Shown: positions 8,639 to 17,955, counted from the stretch's first letter. The stretch is DNA of 64,000 nt from an uncultured Eubacteriales bacterium (GCA_934486705.1 CAKSQS010000007.1:9941-73940); one strand, 5' to 3'. Notes: generated by a model from the sequence alone, not told the origin. A program made the numbers and translations.

Positions 8639-11487
8639 CCGCCAAGCTCCGTTATTTTTCTTTTTATTTCCCTATCAATTGCGGCGTTTGCATTTTCTAA
8701 AGCAACCCTTGTGTTACCGTGCTGATACAGCACCTCTCTGAAAGCGTTATCTATACACCGCGAGGTATAATATCCGCCGGGTATTTCGGGAATTTCCTTA
8801 ACGCACGCCCGCTGCCCGTTTAATATTTCAAGCTCCGCGCGAGTCCAGTTAAGGTTGCCGAACGCTTCAAGATTAGCCGTTGCGTGCCTTGCCGCCGCAC
8901 CCAAAAGGTTTTCTGCGGCCGTGCCGTAATCGGTCTGAACGTCGGCAGAGGTAAGCCACTGAATAAAGCGCCAGCAGTTTTCCTTATTGCGCGCGTTTTT
9001 AAACATTACAACCGCCGTGCCCGAAGCTCCGCCCGAGCGGTCAATCCCGCCGTTTTTCTCTATTCCCGGCATAAGCTCCATTTTCCAAAGCCCGCGTATT
9101 TCGGGGGCTGCGCTCATAAGCGTGCCGTACATACCGTAGGACGCTACGGCAATGGGCATTTCGCCCGTTCTGAACCGCGTATTGAAATCATAGCTCAATT
9201 CAAAGCTGTACTGCGTGTAAAACTTCGTCCACAATTCAAAGGCGTTCAGTGCCGCGCTGTCGGAAAGGGCTGCGCCGGTAAGCGCTTTATTGTAAAAGCT
9301 GCCGCCGCACTGCATTAAAAGCGTGGGGAACAAATCCTTTGCGCCAAGCCCTAAATCCACCGCGCCCGACGCCGTAACAGCCGTATACGGCAGCCCCACG
9401 GTCATATTATTACGCTGCAGCCTTGCGGTTGCGTCAAGCAGCTCGGTCCAGGTTTGCGGTACTGATATTTTAAGCTCGTTCAGTATGTCCGTCCGCACAA
9501 ACATTACAAGATATACCTGCGTAAGCGGCAGCGCATACACTCCGTTTTTTCGGGTGTAGGGCACAAGCGCATCGTCCGTAAAGCGTTTCGCCGTTTCGTC
9601 AAAGCCTTTATATCCTTTAAGGTCTTCAAGCGCATTGCGGCTTGCAAGATTTATCGGCTGCCCGCGTGATACGCCTACCGCCACATCGGGGTTATTCCCC
9701 GTGAGCGCCGATTCCGTAAGCCCGCCCTGCACTAAATTAACGTTTACGGGTATTTTGGTTTCTTCGGTAAAATCCGATATAAGATTTTTAAGTATCTGCG
9801 CCTGGTCGCGTCCGTCGTTCAGCCATACGTTAACCGCTTCTGCCTCGTCATACTCGCTCATTGAGTCGTAATCATCGGAAAATGCGGAAATAAACCTTTT
9901 AAAAGAAAATACCGCGTTGCTTATGAAATTCCCCTTAGCCGACGGCAGTCGATAGCCCTCTCCGTGAAATATAAGGTAATCAAGCTCCATAGGCTGATTT
10001 TTTGCGGAGACCGCAAAATCAGAAAGCAGCGATATATTACTTCTGAATGAGGAAAGCCGCGCCGGAATTTCCGACGGCTTTTTTGCAAACTCGCCCAGCT
10101 GCTCCGCCGCGCGCTTAAGCCCCGAAGAGCCGCCTGTTTTACCGCCGTTTGCCTTTTCGTACATTTCCGCCGAGCTTGCCAAAGCCGTGGAAAGAGCGGA
10201 AAACCTCTCCCCTATATCGGGTATTTCACGTTCAAGATAATAGTCTCTGTACAAATCGGGGCTTGTGCTTGTAATCATTATTATTCTTCTGTAAAGGCTG
10301 TTCATTTCGCGGCTTACCGCGTCCACACGGCTGAGCGCTTCGGCAAAGCCTTCCGCCGTAACTTCAAGGCTTACGGTATTTTTGCCTTTTTTAAGCGGTA
10401 TTAAGCAGGCGCTGCCGTTTTTATCGGCAACCGTTTTATTCTTCCACCCCGAAGAATAGGAAAAACTCACCGACGAAAGCTCTTTATATGGAATTTCGCC
10501 GTTAATATAAATATTTCGCAGCACAGACATACCTATCTCGGTATTTTGCCTGTATTTAAGGGTAAGGAAATAAAGTCCCTCCTGCGGGGCGTTTACCGTG
10601 TAGGTTATATACATCCCCGGCTTTGACCAGCTCGCGCCGCCGATTATATTTCGTTTCAAGGCATAAGGGCTGTTCGGGCTGGTTGCGGAATTTGAACGGT
10701 CGTAAACCGGGTAGAGCGTTCTGTCCGATTTATAAGCCGCGTTCTCCGCCTCTATGTAAATAAACGTACCGTCCTTTATTATTTCCTTTCCCTGTTCCTC
10801 GTAATTTTTTATCGCATCATTTTTATTTTTAAGATCTTGCGGCGGCAAAAGGCGCAGATCGCCGAAAATTATACCGTCCGAAAGCGCGTTAAAGCGCAAT
10901 AAATTTTTGCCGCTTTCAAGCTTTATAATAAACGGTGAAGTGCTGTATCCCGAATAATCGGTTATTCCGCACTCCTGCCATACCGCAACCTGCTTTTGCT
11001 TTTGTATCAGGTCGTTTCCGAGTCCGTCGGTTTTCATATCGCCGTCGTTTTCCCATACTCTCCTGAGTGTGCAGGAGTTTGCCTCCTCAAAGGGCTTTTC
11101 GCCGTTGAGCTCAAACGAAAACGCAAGCTCGTTCACCTTAGAGGTATCGGTAAGGTAGGAATATTTAAGCAATATATAATAAAGCGCGGTTTTCGGAACA
11201 TCAAGCGTGTATTCCGCATATCCGCCCTCGGAAACCGCAAGACCCGTTTTTTCGCCGAGTGTTACGGTCTCGGCGTTTACCGCCGCGGAAAGAACGCCGC
11301 GGCAATCGCCGTCGGCATAATCCGTATTTTCGTTTTTCAGCATATATCGGTAATACGAGCCTTCCGCAAAAAGTGTTTCCCCCTCTTTGCCCTCTGCCGC
11401 CGCACCGTGTGAATAAAGCGCCGTACCTACGGTAATAACCGCCAGCAAAACCGAAAGCGCTTTTAAAAATGCTTTTTTCTTTTTCAT
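8635..11487 (-). CDS. Extracellular solute-binding protein with N-terminal CBM-like domains
   Basis: A 950-residue exported protein, about twice the usual SBP length. The Sec signal peptide (about 1-30, ending GAAAEG) has no lipobox cysteine. Two beta-sandwich regions follow (about 35-215 and 220-375); the second opens with IYIEAENA, a pattern seen at the start of CBM6/CBM35-type modules. A helical linker spans about 390-540. A family-1-type SBP fold fills about 550-950 (AVNVWLNDGRDQAQ, NNPDVAVG, VPQTWTELLDATARL, RFIQWLT). I chose ATG 11487 over the upstream in-frame GTG because the GGTGGG ribosome site fits it. It should deliver an oligosaccharide to the two permeases encoded downstream. How it stays at the cell surface is unclear. 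A paralogue lies at 30965-33781. Confidence 0.88.
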   Translation of the reverse strand: MKKKKAFLKALSVLLAVITVGTALYSHGAAAEGKEGETLFAEGSYYRYMLKNENTDYADGDCRGVLSAAVNAETVTLGEKTGLAVSEGGYAEYTLDVPKTALYYILLKYSYLTDTSKVNELAFSFELNGEKPFEEANSCTLRRVWENDGDMKTDGLGNDLIQKQKQVAVWQECGITDYSGYSTSPFIIKLESGKNLLRFNALSDGIIFGDLRLLPPQDLKNKNDAIKNYEEQGKEIIKDGTFIYIEAENAAYKSDRTLYPVYDRSNSATSPNSPYALKRNIIGGASWSKPGMYITYTVNAPQEGLYFLTLKYRQNTEIGMSVLRNIYINGEIPYKELSSVSFSYSSGWKNKTVADKNGSACLIPLKKGKNTVSLEVTAEGFAEALSRVDAVSREMNSLYRRIIMITSTSPDLYRDYYLEREIPDIGERFSALSTALASSAEMYEKANGGKTGGSSGLKRAAEQLGEFAKKPSEIPARLSSFRSNISLLSDFAVSAKNQPMELDYLIFHGEGYRLPSAKGNFISNAVFSFKRFISAFSDDYDSMSEYDEAEAVNVWLNDGRDQAQILKNLISDFTEETKIPVNVNLVQGGLTESALTGNNPDVAVGVSRGQPINLASRNALEDLKGYKGFDETAKRFTDDALVPYTRKNGVYALPLTQVYLVMFVRTDILNELKISVPQTWTELLDATARLQRNNMTVGLPYTAVTASGAVDLGLGAKDLFPTLLMQCGGSFYNKALTGAALSDSAALNAFELWTKFYTQYSFELSYDFNTRFRTGEMPIAVASYGMYGTLMSAAPEIRGLWKMELMPGIEKNGGIDRSGGASGTAVVMFKNARNKENCWRFIQWLTSADVQTDYGTAAENLLGAAARHATANLEAFGNLNWTRAELEILNGQRACVKEIPEIPGGYYTSRCIDNAFREVLYQHGNTRVALENANAAIDREIKRKITELGG

Positions 11488-11491
11488 AGCG

Positions 11492-12400
11492 CTACTTCCC
11501 ACCCGACTGAGGTTCTTGTGCCTGTTCGTTAATAAATGTAACGGGAGAACAGCCCATTGTACGCCTGAACGCCTTATTGAAGGTCTGAAGATCGGAATAA
11601 CCGAGCTTCAACGCCGCCTTTGTCTCGCTTATTTTACCGTACTGCATCATTTCTATTGCCTTTTGCATTTTAAGATTATTTATATATTTCTGCACGGTAA
11701 GCCCGGTCGCCTTTTTGAACGTATTGGATATGTATGATGGCGTGTAGCCCAACTCCTCGCACATCTGCCCGATTTTTATTTTTTCGTAAATATGCTCCGC
11801 AATGTAGTTCGCCGATGTTGAAAAGGCGCGCGAGGATGAATCGGGGTTTATAACATCGAAATAAGTAGCCGTTTTGGTTTGCGTAAAGGCGCGATAAACC
11901 GTTATAAGCATCTGCTTGATATATGCCGCCACCATAGAATTATAAAATTCGCCCCTGTTATATATCTCATCAAGATTTTTGGTAAGCGGCGCTAAAAGCT
12001 CACGGCAGTTTCCTGCGGAAAAAACCTTTGTGCTTTCATAAAATCTTTTTAGCGCCACTATATCCGCGTCATGCGTGGTGCTGTCAAAATCAAAGCCGAT
12101 ATAGCCGTACCGCAGGTCGGAACCGGTGGTCTGAATTGCGTGCATAGAGCCTGCGGGTGAAAAATGAACGTAGCCCTCCATTAAAAGCTCGGTTTCGTTA
12201 TTTGTTGTAAAAAGCCCCTCGCCGCTTATAACATAGCTTATTTCGTGACACCACTGCTTATGCAGCGGGACCTGATAACCCGAAAGACAGCTCAGATCCC
12301 CGAGCTGGTAAAGCGTTATGCCGGAAAAATTAACCGCCGTTCCCTCAGTATTATCTTTAAAAAGCTTATCAAAATGAAACTGCCTTCCCTGCACCTGCAT
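11492..12400 (-). CDS. AraC-family transcriptional regulator
   Basis: A 302-residue regulator. The N-terminal half (about 15-150) is a cupin-like sugar-sensing domain with motifs such as HKQWCHEISYVISGEG and HFSPAGSMHAI. The C-terminal 100 residues hold two helix-turn-helix motifs of the AraC/XylS type (IGQMCEELGYTPSYISNTFKK; KLGYSDLQTFNKAFRRTMG). A GGAG ribosome site lies 7 bases before the ATG. The gene sits between a secreted protein and the solute-binding protein, so it most likely controls the Region 1 transport operon in response to its sugar. The target site cannot be named from sequence alone. Confidence 0.93.
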   Translation of the reverse strand: MQVQGRQFHFDKLFKDNTEGTAVNFSGITLYQLGDLSCLSGYQVPLHKQWCHEISYVISGEGLFTTNNETELLMEGYVHFSPAGSMHAIQTTGSDLRYGYIGFDFDSTTHDADIVALKRFYESTKVFSAGNCRELLAPLTKNLDEIYNRGEFYNSMVAAYIKQMLITVYRAFTQTKTATYFDVINPDSSSRAFSTSANYIAEHIYEKIKIGQMCEELGYTPSYISNTFKKATGLTVQKYINNLKMQKAIEMMQYGKISETKAALKLGYSDLQTFNKAFRRTMGCSPVTFINEQAQEPQSGGK

Positions 12401-12420
12401 TCAGCGCTCCGCTCCTTAAT

Positions 12421-13191
12421 TTATTTTTTCTTTTTGCTTTTCACAATAAGCACGGCACACACGGCTGCTGCCGCCGCCACTGCCGCAGACCCCGCAACAA
12501 TAAGCACGGTAGCGGTATTTTTACCGCTTTCCGATTGCGGTTTATCGGTATCGGACTGCGTACTGCTGCTTGATGAAGTGCCGTCGGTATCCGTGCTTTC
12601 TTTCTTTTCGGGTTCGGGTGATTCCTCTGTGCCGTATTTGACCGTTACGGTATTAAGCACGGTGTTCCAAACGCAGCTGTCCTTTACGGTGAAAGGATTT
12701 ATCTGTATTTTTATGAACTTACAGCCCGGCTCTATTTTATCGCGGTTGGTAACCGAAGACATCATCCAATACGCCATTTCCTCATTTATGTAAAGGTTTT
12801 CGTCAAATGTCTGCGGTGTGGTTTTAATCTTAACCTGTTTCCAATCTCTGTTGTTTTCGGAAACAAAAACGCTTATATCGGTATCGGCGTCGCCCAGACC
12901 GTTTACGTGCATGCAGTCTATCTTAAACGAAATTATATCGTCATCCATTTTGTAAACAACATATTCCGTTCCGCCGACATCCCCGTTTTCGGAATACTTT
13001 TCGTAAAAGGTCTCGCCTGTATCCTTGTTCTTTTCGTAACGCATTTTATCCGATTTTTCAAAGCAAAGCGGGTAATTATCCTCTAATGTGTCCTTAAATT
13101 CGCCGACTTCGGCGTTTGCGGTAATACACGGTACGGCAAATACCGAAATTACACACAAAATAACCATAAACAATTTTAACAGAGCTTTCAT
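12421..13191 (-). CDS. Secreted, TM-anchored protein of unknown function
   Basis: A 256-residue protein with a signal peptide (about 1-27, ending ANAE), a single beta-rich domain (about 30-190), a Ser/Thr/Asp-rich linker (about 190-225), and a C-terminal membrane helix ending in KSKKKK. This layout puts the globular domain outside the cell on a stalk. The domain, with SVFVSENNRDWKQVKI and KFIKIQINPF, resembles a discoidin/carbohydrate-binding-like beta sandwich, but I do not recognise a named family. I chose ATG 13191 over an in-frame ATG at 13239 because an AAGGAA ribosome site and the signal peptide follow from it. It is the first gene of the Region 1 operon, 20 bases before the AraC gene; a TATAAT hexamer lies about 40 bases upstream of the start. 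Confidence 0.82.
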   Translation of the reverse strand: MKALLKLFMVILCVISVFAVPCITANAEVGEFKDTLEDNYPLCFEKSDKMRYEKNKDTGETFYEKYSENGDVGGTEYVVYKMDDDIISFKIDCMHVNGLGDADTDISVFVSENNRDWKQVKIKTTPQTFDENLYINEEMAYWMMSSVTNRDKIEPGCKFIKIQINPFTVKDSCVWNTVLNTVTVKYGTEESPEPEKKESTDTDGTSSSSSTQSDTDKPQSESGKNTATVLIVAGSAAVAAAAAVCAVLIVKSKKKK

Positions 13192-13392
13192 AAAGAAATT
13201 CCTTTCCGAATCAGATTTTTCTATATTTATATTATACACGTTTTTTAAATTTTTTAAATGGTTTTATTTTTAGTATATTTGTGTCACAATTTATTTATAT
13301 TAGTCTAAAAACACCATTTTTTTATCATATTGCAGGTTTTTAATATATTCATTGACCTAATAACGTTGTCTGATTTTGCTTTTTTAAGCAAA

Positions 13393-13429
13393 AACAGGCT
13401 GCCGCTGTTGTAGATGGCGGCAGCCTGTT
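13393..13429 (-). terminator. Intrinsic terminator after the metallophosphoesterase gene
   Basis: A 13-bp perfect stem (AACAGGCTGCCGC) with an 11-base loop is followed, on the minus strand, by a T-rich run. It lies about 10 bases past the stop of the 13440-15923 gene. The rest of the gap to 13191 is AT-rich and holds the promoter region of the next operon. Confidence 0.85.
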
Positions 13430-13439
13430 CGGATATTTA

Positions 13440-15923
13440 TTATGCTGTTTTTAAGAGCTTTTTACGCATATTGATAAGATCGCTTCCGTCAAGCTTACCG
13501 TCATGATTAAAGTCGCATGCCGGTATTTTCTTATCAGCCGCTTCCGCAACGGTCTTTTTCAAATATACAAAATCCAATATATTTAATACGCCGTCACCGT
13601 TAGCGTCACCGGTAGTGTATACATCGTTGAAGATATAGACCTTATCGATTATAGCCGTATAATTGATGTAATTTTTACCGTTGGGGTCAAGGGTTATTAT
13701 AACCGCATCGGCATTGAGGGGCAGGTTATTACAAAGCAGCTTATAACGGTAAACACTATACGCCCCGTTATCGTTTACAATGTTGCATTTAGTAAAATCA
13801 AATGCAAGCGGTGTAAGCGTATCTCCGGAAACGGCGGTTAAGGATACACTGTCCTTTATATCCTTGAAAAATGCGTCCATAATAAGCATTTCCATATAAA
13901 CCGAGGTGATTTCCTTCCCGCTTTGCGCCGCGTAACGTATAACACCTGCGGCGTCATTCACATCCTTGGTAATTCCCGAATACGTGTTTGTACCGAAGGG
14001 TTCGCTGCGGGTCTTTACATTGCTGCTTTCAGACGTTTTTTTAAGTGTGTCAAGTTCATCAATCATAACCTTAGCGGAAACAAGCTCGGCGCTTATCTCG
14101 TCAAGCCTGAGAGTATAGTATACCCCGCCTGCGGCAAAATTATCTGCGGCATGGGGCGCCAATGTAATGCGGATTGCCGTAGTTTTATCGGGGAATGCGG
14201 AAACATTTGAAACCAAAGCTCTTGAATAATCTTCTTTGCCGATTACAGTTTCCCTGCTGTTTATTGTAAGCGGCACATCGGTAAATACATCCGAACCCTC
14301 CGTAAGCGCTTCAAGCTTTATAATATAATCGCAGGAATAGTTATTAACATGGGCATCATTTAAATAAAGCGCCGCATTAAACCTCGTTACATATTTATCC
14401 GTAAAATCATACCGTAAAGAGCCGGATAACATCCCATCGATTCTTTGCGCCACAAAAATCTTTTTACCCACGTAAGTATCATAATCCTCCTTGACATTTT
14501 CAGAAGAAAATGTAACACCCTCGGTTTCGTTAAACAGGGTCGGATGCTCGCCGTTTGAAGTAGTGTAGCTGTATGTCTCGGTGTAGCCCGAGAAAACCTC
14601 ATCAAACGCCTCGGTCGTAAAGCTTGCCGTTAAGGGTTCGCTATCCAGTCCGAACGACTCCGCCGCCTTAACCGAAACCGTATATTCGGTATTGACCGAA
14701 AGTCCCGAAACCGTAAAGCTTTGCTGCGGCTTCATATTGTTTATGTCAATATAATAATCGGTTATAAACGTCTCGCTGAAATCGCAGTTGCCTGTTTTAT
14801 TGTTTGTTAAGGTTACATTATAGCTGTGAACATAGTCGCTGTGAGCAGCCGACGGAAAAGCTATTCCGGCAGAATCGGCGCTGATGCCGCTGACGGTTAT
14901 TTCCGCATTTTCGGGAAATACCGGGGCGGTTCTTTCGTTTATTCGCGCATCGGTATATACAAAGCTTTTTGTACTAAGCGGAAGGCTTAATACCCAAGGC
15001 GCTTTTGCATCCTTTACCGTTTTCGGGGATACGCCGTTATTTATACGTTTACGGTTTACGGTTATTTTCCCCGCGCTTTCGTCTACATCCACAAGAAGGC
15101 TGCCCTGTGCCTGATAAGCGTCGCTCGGGTTTACATCCGGCTCTAATGAAACGTACTGCATTGAGGTGCAGTCTATACAGGTAAATTCTCCCTGCCAAAT
15201 GCAGCGTTCGTTTTCGCAGGGTCTGTGTGAATGACCGCTGAAATATACCACCTGCGGATAATTCTTAAGCAGCTCCTTTAAAAGCTTTGTATTACCCGCG
15301 CCGTGGCCGCTGCCGTAGGTCGTTTCAAATATCGGCTGATGACAGCCCACAAATATAGGTGCGTTCGAATTTTCCTCAACTGCCGCGTCAAGCTGAGTTT
15401 TAAGCCAGGAAACGGTGGTCTCCGTGTATTTTCCGTCAATTGCAGCGCTTTCGCTGTTAATGCCTATAAAATGATAACCGTTCACTTTAACGTTGAAATT
15501 AAGCGTATCGTATCCGTAAGCGTTCATATACCTCTGTTGCGCGTCCGCCACAGTTTCCCGCTCATAATAGGCATTTTCAAATTCGTGGTTGCCCATAAGC
15601 ACAAGCCGCCGCGGCGCTGTTTCGCTGTCGGTAAAGACATCATTCCACGCGGTTGTGAATTTGGCAAACTGGCTTTCCTTAGCGCTGTTCGCCACATCAC
15701 CCAAAACAAGTATCGCGTCAACATTCTGTTCCTTGTAGTAATTCAGCATGGTAGAAATATTACTATCTATTCCGGTAGTACCGTCATGAAAATGCAGGTC
15801 GCTCATGACCCCGAATTTTACGCCGCCGCTGCCCTCTGCGGAAACAGGCGCAAAAACAAGCGATGTGAAAATAACAGATAGTGCAAAGAAACAACTCAGA
15901 AACCCGGTAAAAGCTTTTTTCAT
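13440..15923 (-). CDS. Secreted metallophosphoesterase with C-terminal dockerin
   Basis: An 827-residue exported protein. The signal peptide covers about 1-30. A calcineurin-like phosphoesterase domain follows (about 34-300) with the metal-binding set in order: SDLHFH, LGDVAN, MGNHE, GCHQP and SGHSH. A fibronectin-type region lies near 340-450 and a beta-rich region with unknown role near 455-760. The last 60 residues form a type I dockerin with two Ca-binding loops (GDANGDGVLNILD; DFNHDGKLDGSD). The dockerin implies attachment to a cohesin-bearing surface partner not seen in this window. The substrate (phosphodiester, phosphorylated glycan or nucleotide) is unknown. It is monocistronic, with its own promoter and terminator. 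Confidence 0.92.
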   Translation of the reverse strand: MKKAFTGFLSCFFALSVIFTSLVFAPVSAEGSGGVKFGVMSDLHFHDGTTGIDSNISTMLNYYKEQNVDAILVLGDVANSAKESQFAKFTTAWNDVFTDSETAPRRLVLMGNHEFENAYYERETVADAQQRYMNAYGYDTLNFNVKVNGYHFIGINSESAAIDGKYTETTVSWLKTQLDAAVEENSNAPIFVGCHQPIFETTYGSGHGAGNTKLLKELLKNYPQVVYFSGHSHRPCENERCIWQGEFTCIDCTSMQYVSLEPDVNPSDAYQAQGSLLVDVDESAGKITVNRKRINNGVSPKTVKDAKAPWVLSLPLSTKSFVYTDARINERTAPVFPENAEITVSGISADSAGIAFPSAAHSDYVHSYNVTLTNNKTGNCDFSETFITDYYIDINNMKPQQSFTVSGLSVNTEYTVSVKAAESFGLDSEPLTASFTTEAFDEVFSGYTETYSYTTSNGEHPTLFNETEGVTFSSENVKEDYDTYVGKKIFVAQRIDGMLSGSLRYDFTDKYVTRFNAALYLNDAHVNNYSCDYIIKLEALTEGSDVFTDVPLTINSRETVIGKEDYSRALVSNVSAFPDKTTAIRITLAPHAADNFAAGGVYYTLRLDEISAELVSAKVMIDELDTLKKTSESSNVKTRSEPFGTNTYSGITKDVNDAAGVIRYAAQSGKEITSVYMEMLIMDAFFKDIKDSVSLTAVSGDTLTPLAFDFTKCNIVNDNGAYSVYRYKLLCNNLPLNADAVIITLDPNGKNYINYTAIIDKVYIFNDVYTTGDANGDGVLNILDFVYLKKTVAEAADKKIPACDFNHDGKLDGSDLINMRKKLLKTA

Positions 15924-16000
15924 AAACCATAACCCTTTCGTATTTTATTTCGCACAGCCAGATATACAGCATTGCATAATCTGTATCATCTTTCGATTAT

Positions 16001-16029
16001 ATTTTACAATATTTTGTGGATTATAACAA
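16001..16029 (-). promoter_or_regulatory. Candidate promoter of the metallophosphoesterase gene
   Basis: On the minus strand TTGTTA (16029-16024) and TAAAAT (16006-16001) are separated by 17 bases, about 80 bases upstream of the start codon. This is a match to sigma-A type hexamers by eye only. Confidence 0.45.
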
Positions 16030-16290
16030 TGTCTGAATTTTGCGGGTTATGTGTCTTAATTTATCTTTATCGTGTTTTATAAAACAACATCCTGAAAAAT
16101 TTTATCATTTCCTTTGCGGTAATTATGGCGAACATCGACGCCTGTACGCCGAAAACAAGATTGTTTTAGATATACTTTCCGAAAGATACAAACCGCATTT
16201 TACATATATTCTCTCATATACAACAAAACAAAGAACAAGCAGCTGCCTATTAGCAAACTGCTTGCACGCAATTTCTCATTTTAACTCTTT

Positions 16291-16313
16291 ACCCCAACTA
16301 TTGACAAAGAGCC
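16291..16313. mobile_element. ISL3-type terminal inverted repeat (remnant end)
   Basis: Read on the minus strand this 23-base end (GGCTCTTTGTCAATAGTTGG, then GGT) matches 18 of 23 bases of the ISL3-like end at 59339-59361. No transposase reading frame adjoins it, so it is a relic. The remaining 15924-16290 stretch holds the upstream promoter region and AT-rich sequence with a small hairpin near 16235-16265; I see no gene in it. Confidence 0.55.
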
Positions 16314-16375
16314 TTTATTTATGCGGTTATGCTACCAACATCACAAACCGTTCCGTTTTGTTACTGCCGTATGTA
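16314..16375. repeat. Dispersed intergenic repeat, copy A
   Basis: This stretch matches 52663-52736 (copy B) closely, including GGTTATGCTACCA and TTACTGCCGTATGT, and part of 60159-60200 (copy C). Copy A lacks the terminator-like hairpin seen in B and C. It begins directly beside the ISL3-like end and covers the last codons of the truncated gene at 16341-16538. Confidence 0.7.
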
Positions 16376-16538
16376 CGCCGTTTTCTGAAATAATTGTAGA
16401 ATCGTCATACACCCTTATCTCGCCCCAACCTGCTATACCGCTGCACCAGTTCATTTTGTAGGGGTCGTTTTTAAGAATTATTGAAGATATGGTTCCGTCG
16501 TCAGCTGACACAGCAATGTTAAACAAAGAATTGTGCAT
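16341..16538 (-). pseudogene. Truncated gene, N-terminal stump of a larger protein
   Basis: Sixty-five codons behind a good ribosome site (CAGGAG, 6 bases before ATG). The first 50 residues read like the N-terminal strand region of a large enzyme, perhaps a glycoside hydrolase (MHNSLFNIAVSADDGTISS; WCSGIAGWGEIRV), though no family can be fixed. The last residues (about TAVTKRNGL) are encoded by dispersed repeat copy A, so the reading frame was cut off by rearrangement at that repeat. It lies about 70 bases after the fucosidase gene and was probably the last gene of that operon. Confidence 0.6.
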
Positions 16539-16611
16539 ACAAAACTCCTGTTGTTAAAAGTATTTTTTCATTATATTATCCGGAATTTCAGAGATGGCAA
16601 AGAATTTTATT

Positions 16612-17922
16612 TTATATTAAATCTTTGTCGCGCATAACAATTTTTATCACGGTATCCCTGTTATCGGGTATAGACACCGTTCCAAATTCATCGGGAGCAA
16701 AACTCATATATTGATATTCGGGGAAATTAAGCGTCACCCAACGGTTAAGCATGGTCACCTCAGCGCCGCTTTCAAGCAAAGCTGCGCTTTTAACGCTTTT
16801 TTTATCCAACCCCTTAACGGTTATAGGACCTATAAATTCATCAAGAATGTGTACATAGTATATATTGCCGTTTTGCGTCATTCTTCCGCACTCCGGTCGC
16901 GGCAAATCGCTTGCTCCGCACCCGTAAATGCTTTCGCCGTTTACCGCCATCCAATCGCCCACCTCTTCAAGAATATTTGCAGCCTCACGCGGTATTTCGC
17001 CGTAAGCATTGGGGCTAACATTCAAAAGCAGATTTCCGCCCTTGCTCACACAGTCAACCAGGCTTTTGATTATTGTTTTGGGTGTTTTGTATTCGTGGTC
17101 ATATCTGTGATAACCCCAGTGATTATTAAGTGTGATACAAGCCTCCCACGGAACAGGATCGCCCTTGTAATTGCGTATTTGTTCCGGCGGAAGTATTTGC
17201 TCGCACGAAGCAAAATCACCGGCATATTCCGTAGGATGTTCGGTCACCAATGTTCCGAAGCTGTCTCCGCCGGTTCCGAGTCGGGTATCCATCAAAGCGT
17301 CGGGCTGATACTTTTTCACCATTCTTACAAGCTTTGTCGCGCCCCACTTTTCACCCTCCATACCCGGATAAGAAAAGTCAAACCAAATCATATCAAGCTT
17401 ACCGTAGCCTGTGCAAAGCTCCTCGACCTGATTGTGCATATATGTTATATAATTATCAAAATTATATTTATAATCCTTATATTGCAGGTTATTCCGCATC
17501 GGGTGATTTTCGTCTCCGTAATGCGGAAAATCGGGATGATCCCAATCCAGAAGAGAATAATACAAGCCCACTTTTATTCCCTCCGAGCGGAATGCTTCCA
17601 AAAATTCACGGACAATATCCTTGCCGTACGGCGTGTTTGTTATTTTAAAATCGGTATATTTACTGTCGAACAGGCAAAAACCGTCATGATGCTTTGCGGT
17701 TAAAACCGCATACCGCATACCTGCACGCTTTGCAAGTCTTGCCCACTCGCGTGCATCAAACCTTGTCGGATCAAACCCGTACATATATTTTCGATATTCT
17801 TCATCGGCAACCTCCTTATCCGAGCGATACCATTCGCCTTGAGCGGGAATTGAATAAATTCCCCAATGAATAAACATTCCGAACCTGTCGTTCATCATCC
17901 AATCCGTTCTGTTTTTAGCCAT
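16612..17922 (-). CDS. Alpha-L-fucosidase (GH29)
   Basis: A 436-residue enzyme of glycoside hydrolase family 29, which removes alpha-linked L-fucose from glycans with retention. Family hallmarks are visible: RFGMFIHWGIYSIPAQGEWY at the N-terminus, TAKHHDGFCLFDS, and the strand LDMIWFDF, whose Asp (about residue 182) is the expected nucleophile. A short C-terminal beta domain follows from about 350. There is no signal peptide, so it should act on imported oligosaccharides in the cytoplasm. A strong GGAGG ribosome site precedes the ATG. It follows the histidine kinase gene by about 33 bases, suggesting that its expression responds to the same signal. Confidence 0.95.
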   Translation of the reverse strand: MAKNRTDWMMNDRFGMFIHWGIYSIPAQGEWYRSDKEVADEEYRKYMYGFDPTRFDAREWARLAKRAGMRYAVLTAKHHDGFCLFDSKYTDFKITNTPYGKDIVREFLEAFRSEGIKVGLYYSLLDWDHPDFPHYGDENHPMRNNLQYKDYKYNFDNYITYMHNQVEELCTGYGKLDMIWFDFSYPGMEGEKWGATKLVRMVKKYQPDALMDTRLGTGGDSFGTLVTEHPTEYAGDFASCEQILPPEQIRNYKGDPVPWEACITLNNHWGYHRYDHEYKTPKTIIKSLVDCVSKGGNLLLNVSPNAYGEIPREAANILEEVGDWMAVNGESIYGCGASDLPRPECGRMTQNGNIYYVHILDEFIGPITVKGLDKKSVKSAALLESGAEVTMLNRWVTLNFPEYQYMSFAPDEFGTVSIPDNRDTVIKIVMRDKDLI

Positions 17923-17955
17923 ATTTATTCCTCCGTTTCAGATCTGCAAGCCTGT

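Noticed and set aside
15804..16030. A plus-strand frame over the signal-peptide end of the phosphoesterase gene
   Set aside because: It is antisense to a well-supported gene and lacks initiation signals.
16040..16393. A 117-codon plus-strand frame upstream of the truncated gene
   Set aside because: It runs through the ISL3-like end and the repeat, has no ribosome site and reads as low-complexity sequence; it is better explained as relic DNA.
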